Part shown: positions 24,571-33,934 of the stretch, piece by piece | How positions within the stretch are numbered: position 1 is the first letter of the stretch | Layout of the letters: each line of letters starts with the position of its first letter | DNA from: Sphingobium sp. TKS | Lineage (GTDB): Bacteria; Pseudomonadota; Alphaproteobacteria; Sphingomonadales; Sphingomonadaceae | NCBI RefSeq assembly: GCF_001563265.1 | Contig: NZ_CP005086.1 | Coordinates: forward strand, 124,001 to 188,000 | Direction: 5' to 3' | DNA: 64,000 nucleotides | Translations under genes and position numbers: made by a program | Notes under the pieces: generated by a model | Told to the model about the DNA's origin: nothing | The model's database searches: none | The model's input: only the letters and a program-made list of their open reading frames with translations

Positions 24571-25449
24571 ATGCCTTTTTGGACCGCCTTACCGGAATTA
24601 GCGCTTCACAAGCTTGCCGCGAATTTTCCCGCCTTGATAATGTCCATCGGACAGAAACAGTTTGGCGTAAAGCTGCTGACGCTCCTCAATGATACCTGCG
24701 GGGCCGAGCACGCCACGGTTTTTCACCTGACCGCCGACAATTTGATCGAAGTGACGGCGGCCAGCATGGACGGTTCCGACACCGCCCATCGGCAGGTCGG
24801 CGTTTATCTCAAGGAAGGCCTGTGGCGCCGAGATCCTACCCTTACGGAAGCCAAGCTCCGCCTCTCGTCCGAAGATGAGGCGTTCGTCCGTACTGATATC
24901 GCCCATCTTGGCGACGACGTTCTACGCGACATCGTCTACGGCCAGCCGGATATCGGCGATCGCCTGCTCATCTGTTCCCGCTGGGGCGATGACATCGTTG
25001 GGCTAAGCGTACTGCGCTCCTCCGATGCAGGCCCATTCACTAGTTCCGATATCAACGGGGTGCAGTCGATCGCAGGAACAATTTTCGCTCTCCTCGCCAA
25101 GCATATCAGTATCACTTGGGACGGACCCAACATATCGGTCGCCCTCACGTCCCTTCACGAAATCGAAACTTGCATCTCTGCATGCGCCTCATCGCTCCCG
25201 AGGCGCGAGGCGGAAGTCTGCAGCCGTATCATCTACGGCATGTCCACTGTCGGCATCTCGCTCGAGCTCAACATCAGCGAGGAAACCGTGATGACGTACC
25301 GGAAGCGGACCTATCAGAGATTGGGTATCGCAACCCAGCGGGAACTGTTGCTCTGGTACCTGGATCTATGGAGCCACTGGCAGGATCGCGCCACCCGCGA
25401 ACCCGCTCCGCTGTCGTGGAAGCCAGAGGAGATAGCGTCCACTTCATAG
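24571..25449 (+). CDS. LuxR-family transcriptional regulator
   Basis: A 292-residue protein with a C-terminal LuxR/FixJ-type helix-turn-helix (about residues 208-265: 'LPRREAEVCSRIIYGMS', 'LNISEETVMTYRKRTYQRLG'). The N-terminal ~200 residues lack a receiver domain (no phospho-acceptor Asp pattern) and an obvious acyl-homoserine-lactone pocket. They read like a GAF-like or novel sensory domain. This type of solo LuxR is common next to sphingomonad catabolic operons and may sense the pathway substrate or its CoA ester (inference). ATG start with GGAGAG upstream. It sits between the two minus-strand operons and is the only regulator in the island. Confidence 0.85.
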   Translation: MPFWTALPELALHKLAANFPALIMSIGQKQFGVKLLTLLNDTCGAEHATVFHLTADNLIEVTAASMDGSDTAHRQVGVYLKEGLWRRDPTLTEAKLRLSSEDEAFVRTDIAHLGDDVLRDIVYGQPDIGDRLLICSRWGDDIVGLSVLRSSDAGPFTSSDINGVQSIAGTIFALLAKHISITWDGPNISVALTSLHEIETCISACASSLPRREAEVCSRIIYGMSTVGISLELNISEETVMTYRKRTYQRLGIATQRELLLWYLDLWSHWQDRATREPAPLSWKPEEIASTS

Positions 25450-25454
25450 CATAA

Positions 25455-25482
25455 TGCCGGCCCCCTTGGTCCGGGGCCGGCA
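25455..25482. terminator. bidirectional hairpin between LuxR regulator and VOC gene
   Basis: TGCCGGCCCC (25455-25464) and GGGGCCGGCA (25473-25482) form a perfect 10-bp GC stem with an 8-base loop. It lies between two convergent stop codons. No U-run follows in either direction, so it may pause polymerase for factor-dependent release. Confidence 0.6.
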
Positions 25483-25525
25483 GATAACTTAGCATGTACT
25501 TGAAGCATCAGTTAGACGGTAATCT

Positions 25526-26134
25526 TCAAGGCTTTCGGCGTCGCGCGGCGATCAGCTCGGTCATCGCTTGACTGACATCCCGTCCGGCTGCAATGGCGAG
25601 CTTTTTGCCTTCGTTCCACATAGTCAGGTCGGCCTGTCCCTTGGCGGAGTGGCGATTCCAATCTGGATCGGTCGGATAGGTGATTTCGAGACGAAGGCCG
25701 TTGGGATCCCGGAAATAGATACTGTAGATCAAGCCCCCGTGATCGGTCGGCCCCACGACCTCAATGCCCTTGCTCGTAAGCCATCGGTGCCACTGATCGA
25801 CTTCCTCGCGCGTCTCCGCTTGCAATGCGATATGATCGAATATGTCATAGGCAGGATGAGACACAGGGGGACGTGCCGGTAATCCAGGAGCCTCGAAGAA
25901 GGCGATCGTGGACCCATCTTTCATCCGAAAGAAGATATGAAAATAGGGAAACGGATCGCCAGTCGAAGGGATTGTGTCGTCGATGACCGTACTTGCCAAT
26001 TCCATGCCCATGATGTTCATGTAGAAATCGGCAGTCGCTTCGACATCATGCGTCACCCAAGCTGCATGACTAAGCATGTGCGGAGTGAGCCGTGCCGAAG
26101 GATCGGCAACCGCCGTCTCGGCGGACATAACCAT
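25526..26134 (-). CDS. VOC/glyoxalase-fold dioxygenase-like protein
   Basis: A 202-residue vicinal-oxygen-chelate protein. 'LSHAAWVTHDVEATADFYMN' gives the first metal His, 'DHIALQAETREEVDQWHRWL' the second and 'IYFRDPNGLRLEITYPTD' the terminal Glu. This is a two-module VOC fold as in glyoxalase I or extradiol-dioxygenase-like enzymes. It ends with a Lys/Arg-rich helix. Start: ATG 26134, five bases after AGAGGAA; the longer frame to 26278 is not supported. It could be a lyase, epimerase or dioxygenase; the family alone does not say which. Last gene of the second operon. Confidence 0.8.
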   Translation of the reverse strand: MVMSAETAVADPSARLTPHMLSHAAWVTHDVEATADFYMNIMGMELASTVIDDTIPSTGDPFPYFHIFFRMKDGSTIAFFEAPGLPARPPVSHPAYDIFDHIALQAETREEVDQWHRWLTSKGIEVVGPTDHGGLIYSIYFRDPNGLRLEITYPTDPDWNRHSAKGQADLTMWNEGKKLAIAAGRDVSQAMTELIAARRRKP

Positions 26135-26217
26135 GGAAATTCCTCTCTGGTTGGGAACAGGTTGCTGATAATGAAAAGCTCCGCAGGCCGCTGTCCCCAA
26201 GTCGCGGGACCGATCCG

Positions 26218-26847
26218 CTACTCGCGGGCGACGGATATTGCTGGCATCTCGCCGATGCTCACATTTTGTCGCCTCCATGCATCAATCTGCTCCTGGCGTC
26301 TCAATGTCTCGCCAATCTCGTCAACCCCTTCCAAGAGCGCAGCCTTGCGGCCAGCGTCGATGTCGAACGCTGAAACATAGGCGCCATCGGCTTCTATACA
26401 TTGCCGGACAAGGTCGATCTTCATGCGGGCGGTGGCAGGGATTTCGGCGAGGCGCTGAAAGCGTTCGTGTTCCTGTAACTCGAGGATGATCGGCAGGATC
26501 CCGTTCTTGAAGCAATTATTGTAAAAGATGTCCGCGAAGCTTTTCGCGATAATTACGCTGATCCCAAAGTCGATCAGCGCCCATGGCGCATGCTCCCGAC
26601 TTGAGCCACAGCCGAAATTATGCCCGGCGATCAGGATGCCCGCATTCCGCCAGGGGTCGCGATTGAGGATGAACCCCAGATTTTCGGACCCATCTTCGCG
26701 GTAGCGCATGCGTGCGAACAGGGCGGCGCCCAGCCCCGCGCGGCTGACCGTCTTGAGAAATTCGCCCGGCAAGATCTTGTCAGTGTCGACATTGTCCTGT
26801 GGCAGAGAGGCCGCGATTGCGTCAAGTTCCGTGAATTTCCGCATCAA
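26218..26847 (-). CDS. aconitase-type hydratase small subunit (LeuD-like)
   Basis: A 209-residue swivel-domain subunit of the 3-isopropylmalate dehydratase family. '[18 protein letters not shown]' opens the domain and '[20 protein letters not shown]' holds the substrate-binding loop. '[17 protein letters not shown]' is also typical. The pair with the next gene upstream forms a [4Fe-4S] dehydratase. Because it sits with an HMG-CoA-lyase-type gene and a type III CoA transferase and not with leuA/leuB, hydration or isomerisation of a branched C5-C6 dicarboxylate is likelier than leucine biosynthesis (inference). ATGA overlap with the large-subunit gene. Confidence 0.88.
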   Translation of the reverse strand: MMRKFTELDAIAASLPQDNVDTDKILPGEFLKTVSRAGLGAALFARMRYREDGSENLGFILNRDPWRNAGILIAGHNFGCGSSREHAPWALIDFGISVIIAKSFADIFYNNCFKNGILPIILELQEHERFQRLAEIPATARMKIDLVRQCIEADGAYVSAFDIDAGRKAALLEGVDEIGETLRRQEQIDAWRRQNVSIGEMPAISVARE

Positions 26848-28250
26848 AAATAGGTCCTGACATCGGTGATCGACCCCGCCACTGCCGCTGCCGCTGCCAT
26901 GGCCGGCGACATGAGGTGCGTTCGACCGCCAGGCCCTTGCCGCCCCTCAAAATTGCGATTGGAGGTGGAAGCGCAGCGTTGCCCAGGCGACAAGCGATCG
27001 GGATTCATCCCCAAGCACATCGAACATCCAGCATCCCGCCACTCAAATCCCGCATCCCGGAATATATCGGCAAGCCCTTCCTCTTCAGCCTGACGCTTGA
27101 CGCTGCCGGAACCCGGCACGACCAGCGCGCGCACGCCTTTAGCCACGTGACGCCCAGCCGCGATCGCCGCAGCGCTGCGCAGATCCTCGATCCTCCCATT
27201 TGTGCAGCTGCCGATAAAGACGACATCGATCGGCACGCCCATGATCGCCTGCCGCGGCCGCAACCCCATATAATCGAGCATGGTACGCGCCTGATCCTGC
27301 TTCCCAAGCTCCAGCGATTCGATCGAGGGTATCGCCTCATCGATGCGGATTACGGCTTCCGGGCTGGTGCCCCATGTCACCATAGGTGCAACCTCCCTGG
27401 CATCCACGAGCAGCTCCTTGTCGAACGTGGCGCCGGGGTCGGACCGCAACTCCAGCCAGCGATCCGTCGCTTCTTGAAAGGCTGCCCCAGCCGGAACGCT
27501 GGGCCTGCCCTCCAGCCATGCAAAGGTCTTGCTGTCGGGCGCGATAAGGCCAGCGCGGGCGCCTGCTTCAATCGACATGTTGCACACGGTCATCCGCCCG
27601 GCCATGTCTAGGTCAGTAATCGCCTGCCCGACATATTCGATCACATGGCCGGTTCCGCCAGCGGTCCCAAGCTTGCCGATAATATAAAGGACGAGATCCT
27701 TCGCCGTAGTGCCGATGGGTAGGGCATGCTCGACCTGCACGCGCAGGGTGCGTGCCCACTTTTGCCGCAAGGTCTGGGTAGCAAGGACGTGCTCCACCTC
27801 CGACGTGCCGATGCCGAAGGCCAAGGCGCCGAAGGCGCCATGGGTGGAGGTATGACTGTCCCCGCAGACGATCGTCATGCCGGGAAGCGTCAGGCCTAGT
27901 TCGGGGCCGATGACGTGAACGATGCCTTGCGCCTCGCTGCGCAGCGGAACGTACGGCACGCCGAACTCCGCGACGTTCCGTTCGAGCGTCTCTACCTGAA
28001 GTCTGCTGTCGGGATCCGAGATCGGCCTGTCGCGATTTTCGGTGGGCACATTATGATCCGCAACCGCTATCGTCAGTTGCGGATACGGAAGCTGCCTACC
28101 CGCTGTGCGAAGTCCCTCGAAAGCCTGCGGGCTGGTGACCTCATTGATCAGATGGCGATCGATCTGGAGCAGCCACGATCCATCATCAAGCTCCAGGATC
28201 GCATGCGCTTCCCAGATTTTCTCGAAGAGAGTGCGGGGCTTGCCGGTCAC
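26844..28250 (-). CDS. aconitase-type hydratase large subunit (LeuC-like)
   Basis: A 468-residue [4Fe-4S] subunit. The cluster cysteines are in '[13 protein letters not shown]' and in '[17 protein letters not shown]' near the C-terminus. '[20 protein letters not shown]' binds substrate, and '[20 protein letters not shown]' is the usual lead. The family catalyses reversible dehydration-hydration of 2- or 3-hydroxy dicarboxylates (isopropylmalate, citramalate, dimethylmalate, homocitrate). Length is normal. ATGA overlaps on both sides couple it to the small subunit and to the lyase gene, so all three should be made in fixed ratio. Confidence 0.9.
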   Translation of the reverse strand: MTGKPRTLFEKIWEAHAILELDDGSWLLQIDRHLINEVTSPQAFEGLRTAGRQLPYPQLTIAVADHNVPTENRDRPISDPDSRLQVETLERNVAEFGVPYVPLRSEAQGIVHVIGPELGLTLPGMTIVCGDSHTSTHGAFGALAFGIGTSEVEHVLATQTLRQKWARTLRVQVEHALPIGTTAKDLVLYIIGKLGTAGGTGHVIEYVGQAITDLDMAGRMTVCNMSIEAGARAGLIAPDSKTFAWLEGRPSVPAGAAFQEATDRWLELRSDPGATFDKELLVDAREVAPMVTWGTSPEAVIRIDEAIPSIESLELGKQDQARTMLDYMGLRPRQAIMGVPIDVVFIGSCTNGRIEDLRSAAAIAAGRHVAKGVRALVVPGSGSVKRQAEEEGLADIFRDAGFEWRDAGCSMCLGMNPDRLSPGQRCASTSNRNFEGRQGPGGRTHLMSPAMAAAAAVAGSITDVRTYF

Positions 28251-29167
28251 GCCATTTCCTCCCGGCGTGTCTGTGCATTCAGCGCGTCACGAACCCGCCC
28301 GCCGACACAAGCGCCAGGGAGGGTCGCGGCTTTGTCCGCCGCCTCCAGCAAGCGCGACAGATCGATGCCTGTAGCCACCCCCATCTTTGCGAACGTCCAG
28401 ATGAGATCTTCGGTCGCAACGTTGCCTGTCGCACCCGGAGCGAAGGGACAGCCGCCTAGCCCCCCAAAGGATGAGTCGATCACCCACACGCCCGCGTTGA
28501 ACGCCGCCAGCGCGTTGGCCACACCAAGGCCATAGGTATCATGGCCGTGAAAGGCCCAGTGACGAAGCTGCGGGAAACGTTCCTTCGCGCTTCGGAAAAG
28601 GTCGCCAACCCTGTCCGGGGTCACCCGGCCAGTCGTATCGCACAGGCAGTATTCCGCCTCCGCCGACACCTTTGCCAGTGCCTCGACCAGATTGAGCGTG
28701 GCAGCCGGATCGACTGGGCCATCAAACGGGCAATCGAACGAGGTGGCAAGGTTCAGACGAATCTTGGCGTCAGGCGGGAGCAGTGCAACGATTGCCCGAA
28801 AATCTTCGACAGATTCCTGCGGCGTCCGCAACACATTACTCTGATTGTGCTTGGGCGAAACTGAAAGCACGAAGGCAAGGTGCCGTGCATCGGCGGCAAG
28901 CGCGCGCTCCGCCTGACGCTGGCTGGGAACGAGCACCTGAATATCCAGGCCCGGTTTCGTCGCGCAATGGGCAAGCAATTGCGGAGCGTCGGCCATTTGC
29001 GGGACCGCGCGAGGGCTTACGAACGCCGTCGCCTCCATGCGCCTTATGCCGGCGTCATAAAGCATGTCGATCAACAATGCCTTTAGCGCGGTGGGAATGA
29101 ATTCACCGATCGGCTGAAAGCCGTCCCTAGGGCCGACCTCGACAATCGAAACTAATGATGCGCTCAT
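28247..29167 (-). CDS. HMG-CoA lyase family enzyme
   Basis: A 306-residue TIM-barrel lyase. '[14 protein letters not shown]' carries the catalytic Arg/Asp of the family, metal-binding His are in '[20 protein letters not shown]', and the flexible loop with the active-site Cys reads '[20 protein letters not shown]'. Real substrates in the family include 3-hydroxy-3-methylglutaryl-CoA and, in related enzymes, citramalyl-CoA-like thioesters. Beside the hydratase pair and a type III CoA transferase it would split the activated hydroxy-acid into acetyl-CoA plus acetoacetate or pyruvate (inference). ATGA overlaps both neighbours. Confidence 0.9.
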   Translation of the reverse strand: MSASLVSIVEVGPRDGFQPIGEFIPTALKALLIDMLYDAGIRRMEATAFVSPRAVPQMADAPQLLAHCATKPGLDIQVLVPSQRQAERALAADARHLAFVLSVSPKHNQSNVLRTPQESVEDFRAIVALLPPDAKIRLNLATSFDCPFDGPVDPAATLNLVEALAKVSAEAEYCLCDTTGRVTPDRVGDLFRSAKERFPQLRHWAFHGHDTYGLGVANALAAFNAGVWVIDSSFGGLGGCPFAPGATGNVATEDLIWTFAKMGVATGIDLSRLLEAADKAATLPGACVGGRVRDALNAQTRREEMA

Positions 29168-30396
29168 TTCAAAACTCCGGCGCTTTTGAGTTCGAGAATA
29201 TGTGTTTCGTCGTAACCCAGCAGATCCTTCAGGAGGGTTTCGCTATCGGCACCGATGTCCGGACCAGTATTGCGCACTTGTCCCGGGCCGTCGGGAAAAT
29301 GCGGCACGATGCCCGGATGAAGGACCATCCCAAGCAGGGGATCCTCCAGTTCGCGTACCATTCCGCGCGCACGATATTGAGGGTCGCGCGCGATATCCTC
29401 GGCCGTGTAGACCTTCGAAGCCGGGATATCCGCGTCGGCGAGCATCTTCGAGAGCCTCTCGGCCGCGTGGCCACGACTCCATTCCTCGATCAGCGCGTCA
29501 AGCTCGCAAGCGTGGCGGACACGTTGCGCATTTCCCTGGAATCGCGGATCGTCGATAAGGTCGGCTCGATCCATAATGCCCAGCAATTTGGCAAAGAGGG
29601 GCTCGGAATTGGCGGCGATGAGAATCCATTGCCCATCGGCTGTCGGATAGGCGTTGGACGGCGCGGCGGTGGCGATCGCGCCACCCGTCGGCTGCTTGAC
29701 CTTGCCCAATGCGCCAAATTCGGGAAGCATTCCCTCCATCAAACTGAGCACGCTTTCGGTCAGCGCGACGTCCACCATTTGAAACCTGGGGTCTGCGCCA
29801 AAACTCTCCCGGCGCCAGAGGGCGGAGACGATGCCGAAGGCGGCATATAGTCCCGCCAGCGAGTCACCGATGCTGACGCCTACACGAACCGGCGGCAGCC
29901 CATAGGTTCCGGGGGGATGGTTCGTCAGATGTCGGATACCACCGATCGCTTCGCCGATCACGCCGAAGGCGGCCTGATTGCGTCCCGGCCCACTTTGGCC
30001 ATAGCCCGAAACATGCGCGACGATCAGCCCCGGCTGGCGCTCACGCAGCACCTCCGGGGCAAGTCCCATCTTGGCGAGTTGGCCGGGGCGAAAATTCTCC
30101 ACGACTACGTCGCAGTGCTCGACAAGATCGAGCAGAACCTGACGACCGGCGGGGGTCTTGAGGTCGAGCGCGACACTACGCTTGTTGCGCCCGTGAACCG
30201 ACCACCAAAGCGACCGCCCGTTGACCTGGGCGCCCCATTGTCGCACCGGATCCCCCTGTGGCGGCTCGATCTTGATGACCTCGGCGCCCAGATCCCCAAG
30301 CAGGCGTGTACAGAAAGGCGCGGCAACGAAATGGCCGATCTCCAGCACGCGGATGCCCGAAAGGACACCCCCTTCGCCGCCCTGCTCGTCGCTCAT
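29164..30396 (-). CDS. CaiB/BaiF family (type III) CoA-transferase
   Basis: A 410-residue family III CoA transferase. 'GIRVLEIGHFVAAPFCTRLL', 'LGDLGAEVIKIEPPQGDPVR' and 'GRNKRSVALDLKTPAGRQVL' mark the nucleotide-binding half. The catalytic Asp is probably that of 'GVSIGDSLAGLYAAFG'. Related enzymes move CoA from succinyl-CoA to C5-C6 dicarboxylates such as citramalate, itaconate, mesaconate, glutarate or HMG. Coupled by ATGA to the lyase gene downstream, it likely supplies that enzyme's CoA thioester. Confidence 0.9.
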   Translation of the reverse strand: MSDEQGGEGGVLSGIRVLEIGHFVAAPFCTRLLGDLGAEVIKIEPPQGDPVRQWGAQVNGRSLWWSVHGRNKRSVALDLKTPAGRQVLLDLVEHCDVVVENFRPGQLAKMGLAPEVLRERQPGLIVAHVSGYGQSGPGRNQAAFGVIGEAIGGIRHLTNHPPGTYGLPPVRVGVSIGDSLAGLYAAFGIVSALWRRESFGADPRFQMVDVALTESVLSLMEGMLPEFGALGKVKQPTGGAIATAAPSNAYPTADGQWILIAANSEPLFAKLLGIMDRADLIDDPRFQGNAQRVRHACELDALIEEWSRGHAAERLSKMLADADIPASKVYTAEDIARDPQYRARGMVRELEDPLLGMVLHPGIVPHFPDGPGQVRNTGPDIGADSETLLKDLLGYDETHILELKSAGVLK

Positions 30397-31031
30397 GCGC
30401 CCACCGCATCCTTCGCAGCGCCGCTCAACGCCTTGTAATTGCTGATCCGGTCGGGATCGATCTCAAGGGGCCGGCGATAGGATGGATCGAGGCGATCCCG
30501 GCTGGGCTGCGGAGCCGTTTCGGCGACCTTGAACTCGAATGGTTGCAGGCAATCGTAATTTGCGCCGCCTTCCGGGGTCTTCGATCCTTCGACCGTATTG
30601 ATGGAAGGCGCCACCCAGTCCACGATATATTCGCGCGCGACGATACCCCATTTGCCCTTCCGCTTTTCCATGCGGTCAATGTAGCGGCCGCCAATGGCGC
30701 TGAACGGGGCTCCCGTCTTGTTCATGCCGGAATAGGACAGATATGTTTCACAATGCGCGACATCGCCGTCGATCCAGGCGAGGTGATTGCCGATCATGTG
30801 CTGAGTCGCGCTATGATTTTCTGAATGCATCTTGCGCACCCAGGACCAGAATTCGTCCGGCGATCCGACGAACATGTTGTGATCGTCGATCGCGTCTTCA
30901 TGATAGGCGGACATCACCATCTCCCTGTCGAGACGATCGACGCCACGGCAGTACCGGTTCACCACGTCCAGAATTTCCTGCCGATCCATAAGATAGGTCA
31001 GCTTTTCCTGCATCTCCTCAAGCGTCATCAT
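30393..31031 (-). CDS. SnoaL-like / NTF2-fold protein
   Basis: A 212-residue protein with an NTF2-like fold. 'RQEILDVVNRYCRGVDRLDR' followed by 'YHEDAIDDHNMFVGSPDEFW' is the start of the SnoaL_4-type domain, and 'HMIGNHLAWIDGDVAHCETY' and 'IGGRYIDRMEKRKGKWGIVA' complete the sheet. Members act as isomerases, cyclases, dehydratases or small subunits of ring-hydroxylating enzymes. It is twice the core length because of a C-terminal tail (about residues 150-212) that carries no motif I recognise. Operon overlaps on both sides. Function is open. Confidence 0.82.
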   Translation of the reverse strand: MMTLEEMQEKLTYLMDRQEILDVVNRYCRGVDRLDREMVMSAYHEDAIDDHNMFVGSPDEFWSWVRKMHSENHSATQHMIGNHLAWIDGDVAHCETYLSYSGMNKTGAPFSAIGGRYIDRMEKRKGKWGIVAREYIVDWVAPSINTVEGSKTPEGGANYDCLQPFEFKVAETAPQPSRDRLDPSYRRPLEIDPDRISNYKALSGAAKDAVGA

Positions 31032-32137
31032 ATGCTGCTTCTCCGGTTCCAGTCTGCTGCGCGCTCGATGCGATCGAGCAGCCGGTGAGTTTTGACGGCA
31101 TCATCAAAGGTCGGAGCGATCGAAGAACCGGTGGTGAGGTCTTCATGGACCGCGCGGTAGGCATGCGCGACGGCGTCGGAATATCCCAAGGGATCGGTCG
31201 GCAGCAGCCGATATTGCGCCGGAACGGTCAGATCATCGGTCGGCCCGGTGCCTTGGCGACCGCTTATCCGCACATGGCCATATTGAAGATGACCGCTGTT
31301 GCCTTCCACGATGAGAACCCCATCTCTCCCGTTGATTTCCCAACGGAATCCACATTCTGGCGCATCGCCTCCGCGATACTGAAGCGCAACGACCGCGCCG
31401 CTGTCCAATATACCGCCGACCGCAATCTGGTCTGGAGCTGTAGCGTCAACGCTCCCGTCCGCATCGACGAGCTTCACCAACGGGTAGCGCGTCGCCAGGC
31501 TGGCATGAAGGCGCGAGAAATCGCCGAGAACCCAGGTGAACATGTCGACCATATGGCCGAACGGAATGCTCAGCATCGTCGCCCCGCTCGTATCGTCCAG
31601 CACATAGGCCATGCCGGCCATGGCGGCACCGCCCCAGGGAAATCCGCCCGCACCGATCACATTGGACGAAATCACCTCGCCAACATAACCCTTCCGGACC
31701 AGATCGCGCAGGTAGCGGATAGCCGGTGCACTCCGACCCTGCAGGCCCACAAAGGCTCTGACGCCGCGTTCCTCGGCGGAGGCCGCGATCGCGCGCCCTT
31801 CGTCCAAATCCTTGCCGAGCGGCCATTCGCAGTAGACCGCCTTGCCCCGATTTAGGGCCTGAGCGACCAGTTCCTTATGATGCGGCACCTTGACGGTGAC
31901 GACCACCAGGTCGATGCCCGGCTGCGCGGCAAGTATGGCAGGATCGTCCGTGGCGAAGCCAATGTCATGAGCCTCACCCGCGGCTTGAGCACTGCCCGGC
32001 GTCGAAGCGGACAGCGCCCGGATCACAAAACGATCCGGCATGGCGCGAAGTGCCTCGAAATGGGCCGTGGCGGCCCAGCCTCCCTTGGCGCTCAATCCAA
32101 TGAAGCCAACGCCTAGCGGTGCTGCGGTCCCAGGCAT
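31028..32137 (-). CDS. Gfo/Idh/MocA-family oxidoreductase
   Basis: A 369-residue NAD(P)-binding protein. 'GVGFIGLSAKGGWAATAHFE' is a modified Rossmann glycine motif. 'VYCEWPLGKDLDEGRAIAAS' corresponds to the catalytic EKP region, with Trp in the place of Lys ('EWP'), which is atypical and may affect catalysis. The C-terminal half is the usual beta-sheet dimerisation and substrate domain. It fits fungal galactose-dehydrogenase-like members. ATGA-type overlap with the SnoaL-like gene. Its substrate is probably a polyol, sugar-like or cyclic alcohol; not determinable. Confidence 0.83.
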   Translation of the reverse strand: MPGTAAPLGVGFIGLSAKGGWAATAHFEALRAMPDRFVIRALSASTPGSAQAAGEAHDIGFATDDPAILAAQPGIDLVVVTVKVPHHKELVAQALNRGKAVYCEWPLGKDLDEGRAIAASAEERGVRAFVGLQGRSAPAIRYLRDLVRKGYVGEVISSNVIGAGGFPWGGAAMAGMAYVLDDTSGATMLSIPFGHMVDMFTWVLGDFSRLHASLATRYPLVKLVDADGSVDATAPDQIAVGGILDSGAVVALQYRGGDAPECGFRWEINGRDGVLIVEGNSGHLQYGHVRISGRQGTGPTDDLTVPAQYRLLPTDPLGYSDAVAHAYRAVHEDLTTGSSIAPTFDDAVKTHRLLDRIERAADWNRRSSI

Positions 32138-33394
32138 CTATCCGGCCACCCGCGAACCGGGCGTGAAGTTCACATGGAGGCTTTCAAGCGCATGGATCTG
32201 GAAATGCTCCATAAACCTTGGTGCTGGATGATTTTCAGATATGCGGATGTCCTTCAATCGTTCCAGCAGGCGGTTGATCGCCACCCGCATCTCCATGCGC
32301 GCAAGCTGGTTACCGACGCAGAAGTGAATGCCTCGACCGAAAGCCAGATGGTTCCGAACGCCCTTGCGGTCGATGTCGATCTTCTCGGGACATTCCCATT
32401 TCGCCTTGTCATAATTGCCCGCTAGGTAGCTGACTTGGACCACCGTTCCCTTGGGGATCTCCACACCGCACAGTTCGGTGTCCTGCGTCGTATAGCGATA
32501 TTGATGCGGCACCGGGGCATGGGCGCGCAGCATCTCTTCTATCACGGCCGGAATCAGTGCGGGATCGGCGATCAGCCGCGCCTTCAACGCCGGATCGCTC
32601 AGGATCATATACATGGCGCTTGTGATGCCCGTGGTCGTGGTCTCGTTGCCTGCGACAAGGATGAGCTGCGCGATCATCAGCAGCTGGCCCATCGTCAGCT
32701 TTTCGCCGTTCACCTCCGCATGCACGAGCCGGCTCAGCATATTGTCATTGGGCGCCGCTTCATATTCGCGCGCGCGGGCCGCCAGATAATTCTGCATGTC
32801 GATCATGCGATCCGTCAGCATGAGCTCGCGCTCCGGAGGACAGTTGGGGTCGTTGCGATCCACCCAAGCCGTCGACCAGAGCTTGAACTGCTCATAATCT
32901 TCCCGGGCAACGCCAAGCTGGTCGGAAATAATGTACATCGGCAGGTGAACGGCAAATCCCGAACTCAGGTCGGTCTCACCCTGCTCGATAAATCCGTCAA
33001 TCAGCTCGTCTACGAGGTTTAACGCATAGGGTTCAAGCTTCTTGACATAGCTTGGCGTGAACACTTTATCGACCAATGCCCGGTGAAGGCCGTGTTCCGG
33101 CGGGTCGGCGAACGCCAGCACATGCTCTTCGGGCCAGCCGCGCTCGCGATAACGCTTCGCCACCTCTTCGGACACCGACGTCTGCCGGTTGATCATGATC
33201 GGCGTCTTGCTCGAAAAGATCCCGGGATTGCTGTTGACATAATTGATGTCGTCATAACGGCTGACGATGTACATCCCCGTACCGGGGTCCCGGTATACCG
33301 GCGCTTCTTCCAGCAACCGATTTAGGAAAGGGAAAGGGCATCGCTGCACTTCACCCGATGTGTAGCTACCCAGGTCATCCTTCACGGTTTCCAT
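32138..33394 (-). CDS. cytochrome P450 (class I bacterial type)
   Basis: A 418-residue P450 with a canonical I-helix 'LILVAGNETTTTGI', ExxR in 'IEEMLRAHAPV' (E and R of EEMLR) and a haem loop 'LAFGRGIHFCVGNQLARM' with the ligand Cys. 'HVLAFADPPEHGLHRALVDK' is the C-helix region with haem-propionate His/Arg. Start: ATG 33394, seven bases after GGAG; the longer frame to 33451 lacks support. Unlike the P450 at 19764-21062 it is fully canonical. No ferredoxin adjoins it, so it must share redox partners. Probably hydroxylates the growth substrate or an intermediate. Confidence 0.9.
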   Translation of the reverse strand: METVKDDLGSYTSGEVQRCPFPFLNRLLEEAPVYRDPGTGMYIVSRYDDINYVNSNPGIFSSKTPIMINRQTSVSEEVAKRYRERGWPEEHVLAFADPPEHGLHRALVDKVFTPSYVKKLEPYALNLVDELIDGFIEQGETDLSSGFAVHLPMYIISDQLGVAREDYEQFKLWSTAWVDRNDPNCPPERELMLTDRMIDMQNYLAARAREYEAAPNDNMLSRLVHAEVNGEKLTMGQLLMIAQLILVAGNETTTTGITSAMYMILSDPALKARLIADPALIPAVIEEMLRAHAPVPHQYRYTTQDTELCGVEIPKGTVVQVSYLAGNYDKAKWECPEKIDIDRKGVRNHLAFGRGIHFCVGNQLARMEMRVAINRLLERLKDIRISENHPAPRFMEHFQIHALESLHVNFTPGSRVAG

Positions 33395-33526
33395 ATTCCT
33401 GCTCCACTGACTGCCGGTTCCGACTTTCTTGCGAAGTCGTTCGGACGTCATTCAAAACTTACTGGTTCGTCCTAGCAGACGCGCTGCATGCAGCCTGTCA
33501 CCGAGCACCGGGACAGCGCGCACTAA

Positions 33527-33934
33527 TCATGCGGCCAGAGCGGACGCACCGCTCTGGGCAACTTGCTCATCCTGATCGGGCAGCACTCCCGATACTCCGA
33601 TGGCGCCGACACAATACCCGTCCTGCCGGAGCGGGATGCCCCCACGAAACGGATAAATTCCTGCTATCGCGGTCATCGACGGCAGAGCGGCGACGGCTTG
33701 TTCCAACGCGGCGGTGGACATGTTGAGTTCTACCGCCGTGCGCGCCTTTCCCTCGGCTACCCGCAACGAGATGAGCGGCGCATCTTCAAGCCGATCCAGA
33801 CGCAGCAGATGGCCGCCTTCATCGACGATGCAGATCGTCACCGCAAAGCCGCCTGCCGCTGCGGCCGCATGCGCTTTGGCCATGATCCCATCGATCTCGG
33901 CGGGTGTGAGACGCGGTCGAAAAAGCATAGTCAT
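33527..33934 (-). CDS. GlcG/HbpS-family protein (DUF336)
   Basis: A 135-residue protein with the family pattern 'AHAAAAAGGFAVTICIVDEG' then 'GHLLRLDRLEDAPLISLRVA', 'KARTAVELNMST' and 'YPFRGGIPLRQDGYCVGAIG'. HbpS from Streptomyces binds haem and GlcG occurs in glycolate operons, but most homologues in catabolic clusters have no proven role. Haem or small-ligand binding next to a P450 gene is suggestive only. Start overlaps the end of the upstream SDR gene (ATGA). There is a ~130-bp gap before the P450 gene. Confidence 0.85.
   Translation of the reverse strand: MTMLFRPRLTPAEIDGIMAKAHAAAAAGGFAVTICIVDEGGHLLRLDRLEDAPLISLRVAEGKARTAVELNMSTAALEQAVAALPSMTAIAGIYPFRGGIPLRQDGYCVGAIGVSGVLPDQDEQVAQSGASALAA

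Noticed and set aside
26218..28250. leucine biosynthesis leuCD
   Set aside because: There is no leuA or leuB nearby; the genes are coupled to a lyase and CoA transferase in a catabolic operon, so I kept the wider family name.
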